Part shown: in pieces, positions 44,439-56,754 of the stretch | Position numbering within the stretch: the stretch's first letter is position 1 | Layout: every line of letters starts with the position of its first letter | Program-made: the position numbers and the translations under genes | The notes under the pieces: generated by a model | Seen by the model: only the letters and a program-made list of their open reading frames with translations | Told to the model about the DNA's origin: nothing | Database searches by the model: none | Origin: Heliocidaris erythrogramma | Lineage: Eukaryota; Echinodermata; Echinoidea; Camarodonta; Echinometridae | Direction of reading: 5' to 3' | NCBI GenBank assembly: GCA_025617745.1 | Contig: CM046870.1 | Location: forward strand, 6,821,618-6,885,617 | DNA: 64,000 bases

Positions 44439-47400
44439 TCTTACAATATAATACACTAAGGATTTCGGGCTCTTTTTTTGGTTCAAATAGGCTCCTCCCC
44501 TGGCCCTTTCGGTCCCCGCCTTTTGGTACCCACGGGTGGGGAAGGGTTCTTAGGGTGGTGGGAGGCACTTCTTGAGGGATGACGTCCCGTCCATATTTCA
44601 TAAATTCATTTTTAAACATTGAATTTCCGCAGGGAGTAGGCCTAATAATTCCACCAACCCATGAAGCGGGTTTGTAGCTTCAGGCCCAGCCAACCCATAT
44701 ACCTTTCCCTGTGAAGGGGAGCTATGCCAAAGAACAGCATGGCCATATATCCGCATGGCTTCAGTGTACAGTACAGTATTATACACACGTGTTAGATCGT
44801 TCGCACGTACGTGTACAGGTCATCATACAGGTATAGAGTTACATCATTTGAAGCGTCATGGTCACACACACAGTTTAGTGTGTATGTTTCGCTACCGGTA
44901 ATTTGACAAGAAGACAATTCCTTCGAAAATATTTCCATAATGATTATGAATACGTATAATGATATTAATCCCTTCTCCCCTCGCCCTGGGGGTGATGGGA
45001 TGACAATGGAATGGGGGAGCTGGAGGGGGGGGGGGGGGGGGGGGGTAGTAGGGGGGAAGTCAATCCGTCGGTCCTCCCAAGACCCATATAAGGGGGCCAT
45101 AATCCCCCTGAAAATAAAATGACAAATTCATTTTTTCTCATTATTGCATCCTTTACAGGGGACGTACCGCTATAAGGCGGGGAAAACAAGTGCAGGTTTG
45201 TCAACTTTTGGAAAAGGCAGACCTGGGGGGGGGGGGGTGGGCGAGAATTTTGTTTTCGTCAGACCTAGAAAATTCGCTCAGGAGGGGGTGGTTATGGGGG
45301 TCCCTCCATAATTCTCTGACAAGCAAAAAAAAGAAGGTTTCATTCTAAAAGGGGGCGGGGGCACAATCAACAAAAGGGCGGATCGTCTATGGTCAAAATG
45401 CATACTTTCCTGCCATTGAACGGGGGGGGGGGGTGGGGATGGCACGGGCCAGAAGCACCCCTCCCCCCCCCCGGCCCCCGGTCCGCCAATGGACATGTTG
45501 TAAATACTTTTTGGTAAAAATAACTTTACCCGACTTTTTTATTTATTCACTTGATTATTGTAACAAATATACGGTACGGTGATTAATCATAAACACAGCT
45601 AGCGCCCGTGGATGTCCACGGGCTGCTTCTGCTAGTTATAATATAATACACTAAGGATTTCGGGCTCTTTTTTGGTTCAAATAGGCTCCTCCCCTGGCCC
45701 TTTCGGTCCCCGCCTTTTGGTACCCACGGATGGGGAAGGGTTCTTAGGGTGGTGGGAGGCACTTCTTGAGGGCTGACGTCCCGTCCATATTTCATAAATT
45801 CATTTTTAAACATTGAATTTCCGCAGGGAGTAGGCCTAATAATTCCACCAACCCATGAAGCGGGTTTGTAGCTTCAGGCCCAGCCAACCCATATACCTTT
45901 CCCTGTGAAGGGGAGCTATGCCAAAGAACAGCATGGCCATATATCCGCATGGCTTCAGTGTACAGTACAGTATTATACACACGTGTTAGATCGTTCGCAC
46001 GTACGTGTACAGGTCATCCATCATACAGGTATAGAGTTACATCATTTGAAGCTTCATGGTCACACACACAGTTTAGTGTGTATGTTTCACGACGTTCGCT
46101 ACCGGTAATTTGACACTTTATCAGAAAATCTGATAAGAAAATTCCTTCGAAAATATTTCCATAATGATTATGAATACGTATAATGATATTAATCCCTTCT
46201 CCCCTCGCCCTGGGGGTGATGGGATGACAATGGAATGGGGGAGCTGGAGGGGGGGGGGGGGGGTAGTAGGGGGAAGTCAATCCGTCGGTCCTCCCAAGAC
46301 CCATATAAGGGGGCCATAATCCCCCTGAAAATAAAATTACAAATTCATTTTTTCTCATTATTGCATCCTTTACAGGGAACGTACCGCTAATTATGGATGT
46401 TACTCTGAGTATTAATAAACCACAGAAACATGGCAAGATCAAATCGCTCCCTCTAGGTCTATGCATGGATATTCTACTCGAACATTATTATATCCATATC
46501 ATCAATTTTCATCAAGATTAAAAGGAATTTTCTTCAGAACTCATGCAAGCTTTGGATAATAAGACATATTCACATAATAAGGGGCGGATCCAGAATTTAG
46601 TATAAGGCGGGGAAAACAAGTGCAGGTTTGTCAACTTTTGGAAAAGGCAGACCTGGGGGGGGGGGGGGTGGGCGAGAATTTTGTTTTCATCAGACCTAGA
46701 AAATTCGCTCAGGAGGGGGTGCTTATGGGGGTCCCTCCATAATTCTCTGACAAGCAAAGAAAAGAAGGTTTCATTCTAAAAGGGGGCGGGGGCACAATCA
46801 ACAAAAGGGCGGATCGTCTATGGTCAAAATGCATACTTTCCTGCCATTGAACGGGGGGGGGGGAGGGGGTGGGGATGGCACGGGCCAGAAGCACCCCTCC
46901 CCCCCCCCCCCCCTCCCCGGCCCCCGGGTCCGCCAATGGACATGTTGTAAATACTTCTTGGTAAAAATAACTTTACCCGACTTTTTATTTATTCACTTGA
47001 TTATTGTAACAAATATACGGTACGGTGATTAATCATAAACACAGCTAGCGCCCGTGGATGTCCACGGGCTGCTTCTGCTAGTTATAATATAATACACTAA
47101 GGATTTCGGGCTCTTTTTTGGTTCAAATAGGCTCCTCCCCTGGCCCTTTCGGTCCCCGCCTTTTGGTACCCACGGATGGGGAAGGGTTCTTAGGGTGGTG
47201 GGAGGCACTTCTTGAGGGCTGACGTCCCGTCCATATTTCATAAATTCATTTTTAAACATTGAATTTCCGCAGGGAGTAGGCCTAATAATTCCACCAACCC
47301 ATGAAGCGGGTTTGTAGCTTCAGGCCCAGCCAACCCATATACCTTTCCCTGTGAAGGGGAGCTATGCCAAAGAACAGCATGGCCATATATCCGCATGGCT

Positions 47401-49877
47401 TCAGTGTACAGTACAGTATTATACACACGTGTTAGATCGTTCGCACGTATACGTGTACAGGTCATCATACAGGTATAGAGTTACATCATTTGAAGCGTCA
47501 TGGTCACACACACAGTTTAGTGTGTATGTTTCGCTACCGTAATTTGACAAGAAGAAAATTCCTTCGAAAATATTTCCATAATGATTATGAATACGTATAA
47601 TGATATTAATCCCTTCTCCCTTCGCCCTAGGGGTGAGGGGATGACAATGGAATGGGGGGAGCTGGAGGGGGGGGGGGGGGGGGTAGTAGGGGGGAAGTCA
47701 ATCCGTCGGTCCTGCCAAGACCCATATAATCCCCATGAAAATAAAATGACAAATTCATTTTTTCTCATTATTGCATCCTTTACAGGGGACGTACCGCTAA
47801 TTATGGATGTTACTCTGAGTATTAATAAACCACAGAAACATGGCAAGATCAAATCGCTCCCTCTCGGTCTATGCATGGATATTCTACTCGAACATTATTA
47901 TATCCATAATTTATCATCAATTTTCATCAAGATTAAAAGGAATTTTCTTCAGAACTCATGCAAGCTTTGGATAAATAAGACATATTCACATGATCAGGGG
48001 CGGATCCAGAATTTAGTATAAGGCGGGGAAAACAAGTGCAGGTTTGTCAACTTTTGGAAAAGGCAGACCTGGGGGGGGGGGGGGGGGAGTGGCGAGAATT
48101 TTGTTTTTCATCAGACTTAGAAAATTCGCCCAGGAGGGGGTGGTTATATGGGGGTCCCTCCATAATTCTCTGACAAGCAAAAAAAGAAGGTTTCATTCTA
48201 AAAGGGGGCGGGGGCACAATCAACAAAAGGGCGGATCGTCTATGATCAAAATGCATACTTTCCTGCCATTGAACGGGGGGGGGGGGGGGTGGGGATGGCA
48301 CGGGCCAGAAGCACCCCCCGGGTCCGCCAATGGACATGTTGTAAATACTTCTTGGTAAAAATAACTTTACCCGACTTTTTTATTTATTCACTTGATTATT
48401 GTAACAAATATACGGTACGGTGATTAATCATAAACACAGCTAGCGCCCGTGGATGTCCACGGGCTGCTTCTGCTAGTTATAATATAATACACTAAGGATT
48501 TCGGGCTCTTTTTTTGGTTCAAATAGGCTCCTCCCCTGGCCCTTTCGGTCCCCGCCTTTTGGTACCCACGGGTGGGGAAGGGTTCTTAGGGTGGTGGGAG
48601 GCACTTCTTGAGGGCTGACGTCCCGTCCATATTTCATAAATTCATTTTTAAACATTGAATTTCCGCAGGGAGTAGGCCTAATAATTCCACCAACCCATGA
48701 AGCGGGTTTGTAGCTTCAGGCCCAGCCAACCCATATACCTTTCCCTGTGAAGGGGAGCTATGCCAAAGAACAGCATGGCCATATATCCGCATGGCTTCAG
48801 TGTACAGTACAGTATTATACACACGTGTTAGATCGTTCGCACGTACGTGTACAGGTCATCATACAGGTATAGAGTTACATCATTTGAAGCGTCATGGTCA
48901 CACACACAGTTTAGTGTGTATGTTTCGCTACCGGTAATTTGACAAGAAGAAAATTCCTTCGAAAATATTTCCATAATGATTATGAATACGTATAATGATA
49001 TTAATCCCTTCTCCCTTCGCCCTAGGGGTGAGGGGATGACAATGGAATGGGGGGGCTGGAGGGGGGGGGGGGGGGGGGGGAGGGTAGTAGGGGGGAAGTC
49101 AATCCGTCGGTCCTGCCAAGACCCATATAATCCCCATGAAAATAAAATGACAAATTCATTTTTTCTCATTATTGCATCCTTTACAGGGGACGTACCGCTA
49201 ATTATGGATGTTACTCTGAGTATTAATAAACCACAGAAACATGGCAAGATCAAATCGCTCCCTCTCGGTCTATGCATGGATATTCTACTCGAACATTATT
49301 ATATCCATAATTTATCATCAATTTTCATCAAGATTAAAAGGAATTTTCTTCAGAACTCATGCAAGCTTTGGATAAATAAGACATATTCACATGATCAGGG
49401 GCGGATCCAGAATTTAGTATAAGGCGGGGAAAACAAGTGCAGGTTTGTCAACTTTTGGAAAAGGCAGACCTGGGGGGGGGGGGGAGTGGCGAGAATTTTT
49501 TTTTCATCAGACTTAGAAAATTCGCTCAGGAGGGGGTGGTTATATGGGGGTCCCTCCATAATTCTCTGACAAGCAAAAAAAGAAGGTTTCATTCTAAAAG
49601 GTGGCGGGGGCACAATCAACAAAAGGGCGGATCGTCTATGATCAAAATGCATACTTTCCTGCCATTGAACGGGGGGGGGGGGGGGGGGGGTGGGGATGTC
49701 ACGGGCCAGAAGCACCCCCCGGGTCCGCCAATGGACATGTTGTAAATACTTCTTGGTAAAAATAACTTTACCCGACTTTTTTATTTATTCACTTGATTAT
49801 TGTAACAAATATACGGTACGGTGATTAATCATAAACACAGCTAGCGCCCGTGGATGTCCACGGGCTGCTTTTGCTAG
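44439..49877 (+). mobile_element. Head-to-tail array of four non-autonomous Helitron-like units
   Basis: Units are 44439-45635, 45636-47081, 47082-48476 and 48477-49877. Each ends in a hairpin (GCCCGTGGATGTCCACGGGC) followed by 8 bases and CTAG, the 3' structure of Helitrons. The array starts with TC (44439-44440), has A before it and T after it, matching Helitron insertion between A and T. The internal junctions read CTAG/TTATAATA. Units are very similar except for G-run lengths and a deletion of about 240 bp in unit 1. All open frames here recur in each unit and show no known domain. Confidence 0.75.
45608..45635 (+). terminator. Helitron-type 3' hairpin and CTAG end (unit 1)
   Basis: Perfect stem GCCCGTGGA/TCCACGGGC with a 2-base loop, 8-base spacer TGCTTCTG, then CTAG. 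Repeated at the ends of the other three units (47081, 48476, 49877). This is the rolling-circle termination signal in the Helitron model. Confidence 0.65.
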
Positions 49878-50172
49878 TATATATATACAATGCGAAAGGA
49901 AATGAGAGAATAATGGTTGCGTAACTTAAATCAAAGTTCCCCAGAGCTGTCCTCCCTTTTTGAAATTTTTGCAAAGGCTGAAACCACTAACCCGTCTCCG
50001 TGGTCTAGTGGTTAAGGCATTGGCGTTCTAAGCCAAGGACCCGGGTTCGATTCCCGGCGGAGACATTTTTTCAGCCTTTGCAAAAATTTCAAAAAGGGAG
50101 GACTGCTCTGGGGAACTTTGATTTAAGTTACGCAACCATTATTCTCTCATTTCCTTTCGCATTGTATATATA
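49878..50172. mobile_element. Palindromic element carrying a tRNA gene
   Basis: Arms of about 105 bp (TATATATATACAATGCGAAA... and ...TTTCGCATTGTATATATA) are near-perfect inverted copies and surround the tRNA with a few bases to spare. The innermost arm sequence is TTGCAAAGGCTGAAA/TTTCAGCCTTTGCAA. The left end abuts the Helitron array exactly. Confidence 0.8.
49994..50065 (+). tRNA. tRNA-Arg (anticodon TCT)
   Basis: A faultless cloverleaf: acceptor GTCTCCG/CGGAGAC, D stem GTCT/AGGC, anticodon arm TTGGC-GTTCTAA-GCCAA (anticodon TCT), 4-base variable loop, T arm CCGGG-TTCGATT-CCCGG, discriminator A, followed at once by TTTTTT as terminator. It lies in the loop of a long inverted repeat, so it may be a mobile copy rather than a standard gene. 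Confidence 0.88.
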
Positions 50173-50217
50173 TTTCCACGAGAGTTGCCAAAGCTGTTGT
50201 ATATGTTATTTCCTCAC

Positions 50218-50221
<4 letters not shown>

Positions 50222-50278
<57 letters not shown>

Positions 50279-50280
50279 AA
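50222..50280. repeat. (TA)n and (TAA)n microsatellite
   Basis: About 20 TA units followed by (ATA)n. A second TA array lies at 50634-50712. Confidence 0.9.
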
Positions 50281-50501
50281 ACAAGCATTTGTCAAGCGCC
50301 ATCAATCTAGTAAACTATTCCGAGGCGCTGTATATTATTACCCCGGTCATTGGATATTCCGTCACGCACCCATATGACGGAATATTCCGCACGCACCCAT
50401 ATATATATATATACATGTATATATAAGTCAGGATTGGTCGACTTTCGCTACAAAACAGTGCTCAATACATAATGTAGAGCTAAATATATATGAAGAAAAT
50501 T

Positions 50502-50628
50502 ACACAACTACGTGTACCCGACAAGCCTGTTTCGTAGATCTCTCCACTCTCTCCACTCTTCAGGGGCATTACCCCTGAAGAGTGGAGAGATCTACGAAAC
50601 AGGCTTGTCGGGTACACGTAGTTGTGTA
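50502..50628. repeat. Near-perfect 126-bp hairpin
   Basis: ACACAACTACGTGTACCCG at the left and CGGGTACACGTAGTTGTGT at the right, with GATCTCTCCACTCT..AGAGTGGAGAGATC and a GGGGCATTACCCC tip. Likely a foldback MITE. Confidence 0.75.
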
Positions 50629-50633
50629 CATAT

Positions 50634-50652
50634 ATGTACACATATATATATG

Positions 50653-50712
<60 letters not shown>
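50634..50712. repeat. (TA)n microsatellite
   Basis: TATATA/TGTATA repeats between two hairpin elements; the Ile/Tyr-rich frames over it are artefacts. Confidence 0.9.
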
Positions 50713-50715
<3 letters not shown>

Positions 50716-50719
50716 AAAA

Positions 50720-50909
50720 CTGCTTGCAGCGTTTGTAATGCATTGTGACAATTTTATTTTCTCTACTCAAATTTTCGACGGCTTCCTCCGTCTTAGTATA
50801 CGAAGACGAAGACAAAAACCAAGACCAAGACCAAGACAGAGGAAGCCGTCGAAAATTTGAGTAGAGCAAATAAAATTGGCCACAATGCATTACAAACGCT
50901 TTTAGCAGT
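50720..50909. repeat. 190-bp hairpin element
   Basis: Arms GCGTTTGTAATGCATTGTG...CAAATTTTCGACGGCTTCCTC and their inverted copies surround a small repeat AGACCAAGACCAAGAC. Confidence 0.75.
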
Positions 50910-51570
50910 TATCTTTCGATTTGTTTGAGCCAATACACACACACCCACACACACACACGCACGCACACACGTTTACATGGCTTTACTTCCGAGGACAACT
51001 ATTGTTCCTCTATTGTTACTCGTCCTCGGACAGTCGACGGAATAAAGCACAAATTCATTGTTCGACGTTCGAGGACTATTGTCCGGCTTCCGAGGACCAT
51101 TGTTGTCATGATTTTTTTTTTGCTCTCTGTCCGAAAATGTCCTCGGACATAATGCTAAACAAACGCATCTCTACACACCTTGATTTGTGGGGAACTTTAT
51201 TGTTTTCTCCTATTGTATTTTGTACACCGCAAGCACTTCTCCTATTGTATTTTGTACCCCACAAGCATGACGGAATAAAGGCCATCATTGTGCTCTATTG
51301 TTCTCTGTACCCCACAAATGAATCTATGTAAACCCACACACACCCCTACACACACATATTTAAATAAAGAATACAATATCAGACATCTTGGTATGCTTTA
51401 CATTTATTTAGTGTGGGAATAAATAAAGTGTGTACAATGAAAAAAAAAGAAGATAATTATATCTTTAAAATGTAATTAAAACAAATCAATTATGTGTATC
51501 AGAAATAGTTCAGAGCAAGAGAATGATGGCATGCTATACATATATATTTTTTTATTGAATCTACACTCTC

Positions 51571-51722
51571 AGAAAAGTGTTTCGGTTGGTTAAAATATGA
51601 ACTTACCAACTGTTGGTTATAACCCCCCCCCCCCCTCAATATATACATACAATTTTTGATATATATACAGGTTCATATTTTAACCAACCTAATGATTTTG
51701 AGCCAACATTTCGGAGAGTGTA
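51571..51722. mobile_element. MITE with ACACTCTC ends
   Basis: CTACACTCTCAGAAAAGTG at the left and CGGAGAGTGTATG at the right are inverted, with inner arms GGTTGGTTAAAATATGAAC / GTTCATATTTTAACCAACC and a C-run in the loop. Confidence 0.65.
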
Positions 51723-52664
51723 TGGACCTAGCCTTACATCCTTGTATTGATGTTTACGCCTAAATTAGTTTAATATTGAGACTAGCTCATTATGTGTTTG
51801 CCTAACTGTGTCACAATAAGAAAGAGCAGTAAAAGCATACAACCCTCTTGTTAATTTAGTTTGGATAAGAGAATCTCGTGAGTACCGGTGTTAAAATCAT
51901 TTGAAAGGTATAGATTCCATTAAATGCAGTTCAAATTAACATTTATTTTCTTCCATTGATTTTGACAACATTCACCATCTGTTCAATATAGTAATTTGCT
52001 AGTCATGCTAATATGCATATAATCATAATGAAGAACTTGCAATACAAGGAAGAAGGCGCGCTCCCAATAAGCAGACGCTTATATCATGAGCGAACGGTCT
52101 AATATGTTTGGATGAAATAAATAAGAATTATGACACATTAACTTAAAACTAATAATTATCATAACTCATGATGTTTGATCTTGAAATGCCATCACTTTCT
52201 TTAATGATTAGAAGTAAGGAAGAAAGAAATGCCATGATTACATGGTGAAAATATCGAAGAAAATTCGTTCGCTCGCACTGTTATTCTCTATTAAGGGGTT
52301 CCGTCCATTGGCGTAGATCCGTGCATTCTTCTTTTCATTAAAAAACCATTTTGGTATATGCTCTAAAATGCAAGTTTTATAGACAGATTTTTGAAAAAGT
52401 CCCTGGTGTGGGAGGGGGATACCCTCTCCCACACCCTCCCCCGCTCGGTCGCTTCGTTCAGTGGCATATCTAAGGGGGGGGGGGCAGGGGAGCACGTGCC
52501 CCGGGTGACAACTTGGAGGGGGCTCAAGAAACGCAAAGGAGAGAAATACAAAAAGGGGGAAATGAAGAAAAATCATAATCCTTACGGATTATGGCCTCCA
52601 AATCACCAGGGTAAATGCACTAGAAATGTAGTTTTTTAAGTTTTTAAATGCGAACATTTTCCAG
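51723..52664. other. Intergenic sequence without a supported gene
   Basis: Frames at 52238-52639 cross a repeat with a G-run (52477-52486) and GGTCGCTTCGTTCAG motifs like those at 24665. I see no exon structure. Confidence 0.35.
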
Positions 52665-52925
52665 AGCTCGGGCGCTTTGCTCCGTCGCATAGTTATTTTC
52701 TTTCAGGATCTCGTAGTTTCGCACCCCCAGTATATAGTTCTTAAATAGCTTAAAGGGTTCAAAATTGAAAAAATAAAGATGTGATTGCTTTGCTCGCTAT
52801 ATCATCATGATCATGTAAGCTTCATATGATTCCTGCCAAATATTGCGCCCCCAATATAGGATAAAGTGTACAAAACAGCATTGCAAATGTTCAACTTCTT
52901 AAAGAAATCTCAACTTCAGGTAGCC
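52665..52925 (-). repeat. Dispersed repeat, copy 2
   Basis: Reverse complement of 24880-25145 (see there). It ends just before the duplicated LINE segment at 52935. Confidence 0.65.
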
Positions 52926-52934
52926 TTTCTGAAT

Positions 52935-53034
52935 ATGCATATGTCTAATGCTACTTCTGTGTTAGATCCTCAACCTCCTTGGCTGTTAAAGAATCATATT
53001 CAATTTAATGTTCCTTCCTTGACTGGTATCGTAA
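52935..53034 (+). repeat. 100-bp duplicate of the downstream LINE
   Basis: About 95% identical to 54220-54319 (TCTAATGCTACTTCTGTGTT through TCCTTGACTGGTATCGTAA). Only this block of the LINE is present here. Confidence 0.8.
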
Positions 53035-53395
53035 TGTCAAAATGAAAAAATAGCTTTTTGTGACGTCATCACTTCGGTAATCTATTAGCATGAAAGAAAG
53101 AATGCATGGGATCAGAAAAAACAAGTTATTAAGTATTACGAGAAACCTACGTGTAGTCTACCCATAATTTAATTAAAAGTATATTGTAAAGAATCAAATG
53201 AAGGTTCAAATGAATAAAATGCAATATTATGTGTGTGATCGGATCAAGAACTGAATTACATGATGTGGATTCACAAAGGGTTGACGAGCAATAGTAAGAA
53301 TTATCGTGAAGCTAAACTTTAAATAATCATTATGTAAGAGGAAACAGATTTGGTAATTCAGAAAGGCAGGTAGACGAGATGAAGATGAGAGAGAG

Positions 53396-53424
53396 AGAGA
53401 GAGAGAGAGAAGGGGGGGGGGGGG
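53396..53424. repeat. (GA)n and G-run
   Basis: AGAGAGAGAGAGAG followed by AAGG and about 12 G. The flanks (53035-53714) show no gene. Confidence 0.7.
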
Positions 53425-53714
53425 ACTAGAAGAGCCCTAAGAGAGGGCCAGAAGAGAAGTGGAGGGGGGCATGCAAGCAAGAAAAGACTGATAAAGTGGG
53501 AATTTAGACAGTTGAGTGAGAGTACATGATAATTCAATGCATAACTTGAATAAAACCATTGACATGAAGTAGCGTGCCTTTATATAAGTTTATATACATG
53601 TATGTTACAGCAATTATTGTTTATCATTCAATTATTGTTATCGTTAAGTATATTAACATTGTGTGGTATATTTTATACAAACGTGCATGTGCACTAAATA
53701 ATTCAACCACCGAG

Positions 53715-55740
53715 GATGGTAGATGTGAATTCACATCTTGCTGCCTACACCTCGGCAGTAAGAGACTGTGTTGATAAGTTCGCTCCAGAGAGAAGTCATG
53801 TCTTCGCTCGACGAGGGTTCGTAATCCATGGTTCAACGAGGAAATCCTCGCTGCACGACGATTAAGACTAGCTGAAAGGAAGTGGGTCAAAAGCTCTTCA
53901 GATGCAGATCTTACAGCTTTCAGGTTACGGCTAAGCAAAAGTATCTAACGGAAGTACTGTGTAAAGCAAAATAGTAAAACTGTATTTCAAACGGTAAATA
54001 ATCTCCTCCATAAGTGAGTAAGACTACTTCCTACTTACGACAATCCAATTGATTTACCAAATCGATTTTCCTCATTCTTTGTTCAGAAAGTAAATGAGAT
54101 TCGAAATAGTGTCACAGACACAACTCCACAAATGACTGTGAGTTGTCAGATATTAAACACTATATATTATTTTGAATGAGGTTGACACTGTTTCTGAAGA
54201 TGATATCAAACGCATTGTAATGCATATGTCTAATGCTACTTCTGTGTTAGATCCTCAACCTCCTTGGCTGTTAAAGAATCATATTCAGTATAATGTTCCT
54301 TCCTTGACTTGTATCGTAAACAGTTCATTGACGTCTGGTATTTTTCCAGAAGCTGCTCACCAAGCTGTAGTAGTACCTATCATTAAGAAATACAACTTGG
54401 ATAAAGATACTTTAGGCAACTATAGACCTGTTAGTAATCTTTTACATGTTGCCAAATTAATGGAAAAAGTTGTAGCAATTCAACTCACAGACCACTTACA
54501 GGATAACAATAATTTTATTCGATCCGATGCAGTCAGCATACAAACAAATTTTAGCACAGAAACCGCCCTCTTAAAGTTGCAGAATGACGTTTTATCATTC
54601 TTTGATCAACAGAAATCTGTTCTAATTGTGCTACTTGACCTTAGTTCTGCTTTACCGTGGACCATTACATATTATTAAACCGTTTAGATTCATGTTTTCA
54701 GATAATTATCTGGACCTAGCTTGCTGGATGCAGTCCTACCTTACTGGCTGGTCGTCCAGGGTAAACATAGCTGGGGATCTATCTGAACCATATGTTGCAG
54801 ATTTTGGGGTTCCGCAAGGGTCCGTACTCGGACCGATTCTCTTTACTTTATACATCACTCCGATCTCTGACATCATTAATAGATATGGTTTAGATTACAT
54901 TTGTTATGCTGATGACATTCAGTTGTACGCGCCTGTTGATCCACGCTCTCCGGAAAACATTCATGAGACACTTCACCAAATCTCAATGTATTGCTGAGTT
55001 GAACACTTGGATGTTGTCTAATTATCTGAAACTGAATTGTACTAAAACTGAATGCATGGCTTTTTGTTCTTCTGCTCGCCATTTAGAATTTATATCTGCT
55101 CTTAAACTGGATGTAAATGGTCAATTTATTCCTCTGTCCTCCAAGGTTACAGATCTTGATATATGCATCATACCATGTTGTTATTGTCTTCTCAGGTTAA
55201 CCTTGTAATACGTAATTGCAACTATCATCTCCGCAATTTATGGAGAATTCGTAGATTCATTGATGTGAAGACGTGTCACCATGCTGTCAGGGCTTTAATT
55301 CTTTCCCGATTAGATTATTGTAATAGCCTATATACAGTTTTATCTTCCAAAGATAGGAGGAAGCTTGAAACTGTCCAGAATCGAGCTGATAGACTTATTT
55401 TTGGCCCAGGATCTAGGACACATACTTCACCTTTGGTTAAGGAACTCCACTGGTTACCTCTACACCAAAGCATTCTTTTTAAAGTTTGTCTGTGCATCTT
55501 TAAAATTCTAAACCATTTAGATCCTAAATATCTTAATATAATACACTCACAATATATACACCATCCCGCAAACTTCGCTCAGAACTTATCTATTCCTTAG
55601 AACCTATCTTTTCCAGCAACTATGTGAGTGATTTGTGACATATTGAGGGAGCTGGGCGCCTTTGAATGTTTCTGCAGATAAATGGCGCTACATAAATGCT
55701 GTTCACCATCATCATCATCATCAACAACTGACAAAATTTA
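53715..55740 (+). pseudogene. CR1/L2-like LINE pseudogene
   Basis: Starts in the endonuclease to reverse transcriptase linker (SAVRDCVDKFAPERSHVF near 53755, then stops). Frames at 54172, 54626, 54906 and 55163 carry successive blocks: IKKYNLDKDTLGNYRPVSNL, GVPQGSVLGPILFTLYITPI, YICYADDIQLY (YADD), SNYLKLNCTKTECMAF, LDYCNSLYTVLSSKDRRKL, PLVKELHWLPLHQSILFK. Several frameshifts and stops break it. The copy ends GGCGCTACATAAATGC followed by (ATC)n, a typical CR1/L2 3' end. Confidence 0.85.
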
Positions 55741-56282
55741 ATTAATGTAAGCTCGTTATTCCCAAATCCAGACTCTCATCAACTGAAAAGCGCTTCTCAG
55801 TGGCTGCATCAGAGAAATAACCTGTCTTGCCACTTTAAAAAAAGATCCCTAAAAAACATATCTCTTTCCCCAGTAATATAATGTTCTTATGTAATCTCTT
55901 ACTTTTTTAAAGTCTGTCTTTTTGCTGTTGTCTTTTCTTTTCAAATTTGTATTTTTGTAAGCGCTATGGTACTTTCTGTTCTTAGCGTTCCTAAATATTC
56001 ATTATTATTACTATTATTATTACTCCTTTTTACAGCACAGGTTCCACGCCCGATAATCTAAGATAACGTTATTTATTCGAATTAATTTTATCTTATTGTC
56101 TGGTACCTGTTCAAGCAATACATTTGATAGAAATATGCTTCCATATACATATATATTATGATTCATTTGTGCCAAAATGAAAAAAGAAAAGCAACATCGA
56201 GTATGACACATTATCGAATTGAACATCAGAGGAACACCTTCATTGACAATAGTTAGAAAGTGCTTAATTTCATAATCATCAG

Positions 56283-56490
56283 GGGGTGTTACATTAAGTT
56301 TGACTTAAAGTCGCACTTAAATTCCTAGTTGCGAGCGGTATATGACACATCACCACATTGGTCACATCATGCTCAGGGGATGTGCGCTATTGGGTAATCT
56401 ACCAATGAGATTACGCGTTTAATACCGTATGCGCATTTGCACTTACGCATGACTTTACGTCAAACATAACTCTTTGTGAAACACCCCCAG
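56283..56490. mobile_element. MITE-like element with GGGGGTGTTACATTAAG ends
   Basis: AGGGGGTGTTACATTAAGTTTG at the left and CTCTTTGTGAAACACCCCC at the right are imperfect inverted repeats of the same terminal type as 1668-1840. Inner arms ACTTAAAGTCGCACTTA / TTGCACTTACGCATGACTTTA correspond. Confidence 0.5.
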
Positions 56491-56754
56491 ATCTAACAGT
56501 ATTTGGTGATCTGGATACCGCATCAGACAACTAACCGCTAGACTAATACTACCCAGAAAGTTACTAGTACCCCTAGACTACAACTCCGGACAACTACCCT
56601 CCTTCTGCTTCTGAAACCCGAAAATATACATACAACTTTATGACCTCTAGACACCACCCCGATCACCCCGGAAACTACCCAAGCAAGGACAGCAAACCCC
56701 TATATAGTATCAAGAAGTTGTAATAGCTTTGGGATAGTTGTTCTAGGTAGTTAT

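Noticed and set aside
44395-49745. Recurring frames of 60-150 codons within the tandem Helitron-like units
   Set aside because: They repeat with each unit, change with G-run length and show no domain; not conserved as protein.
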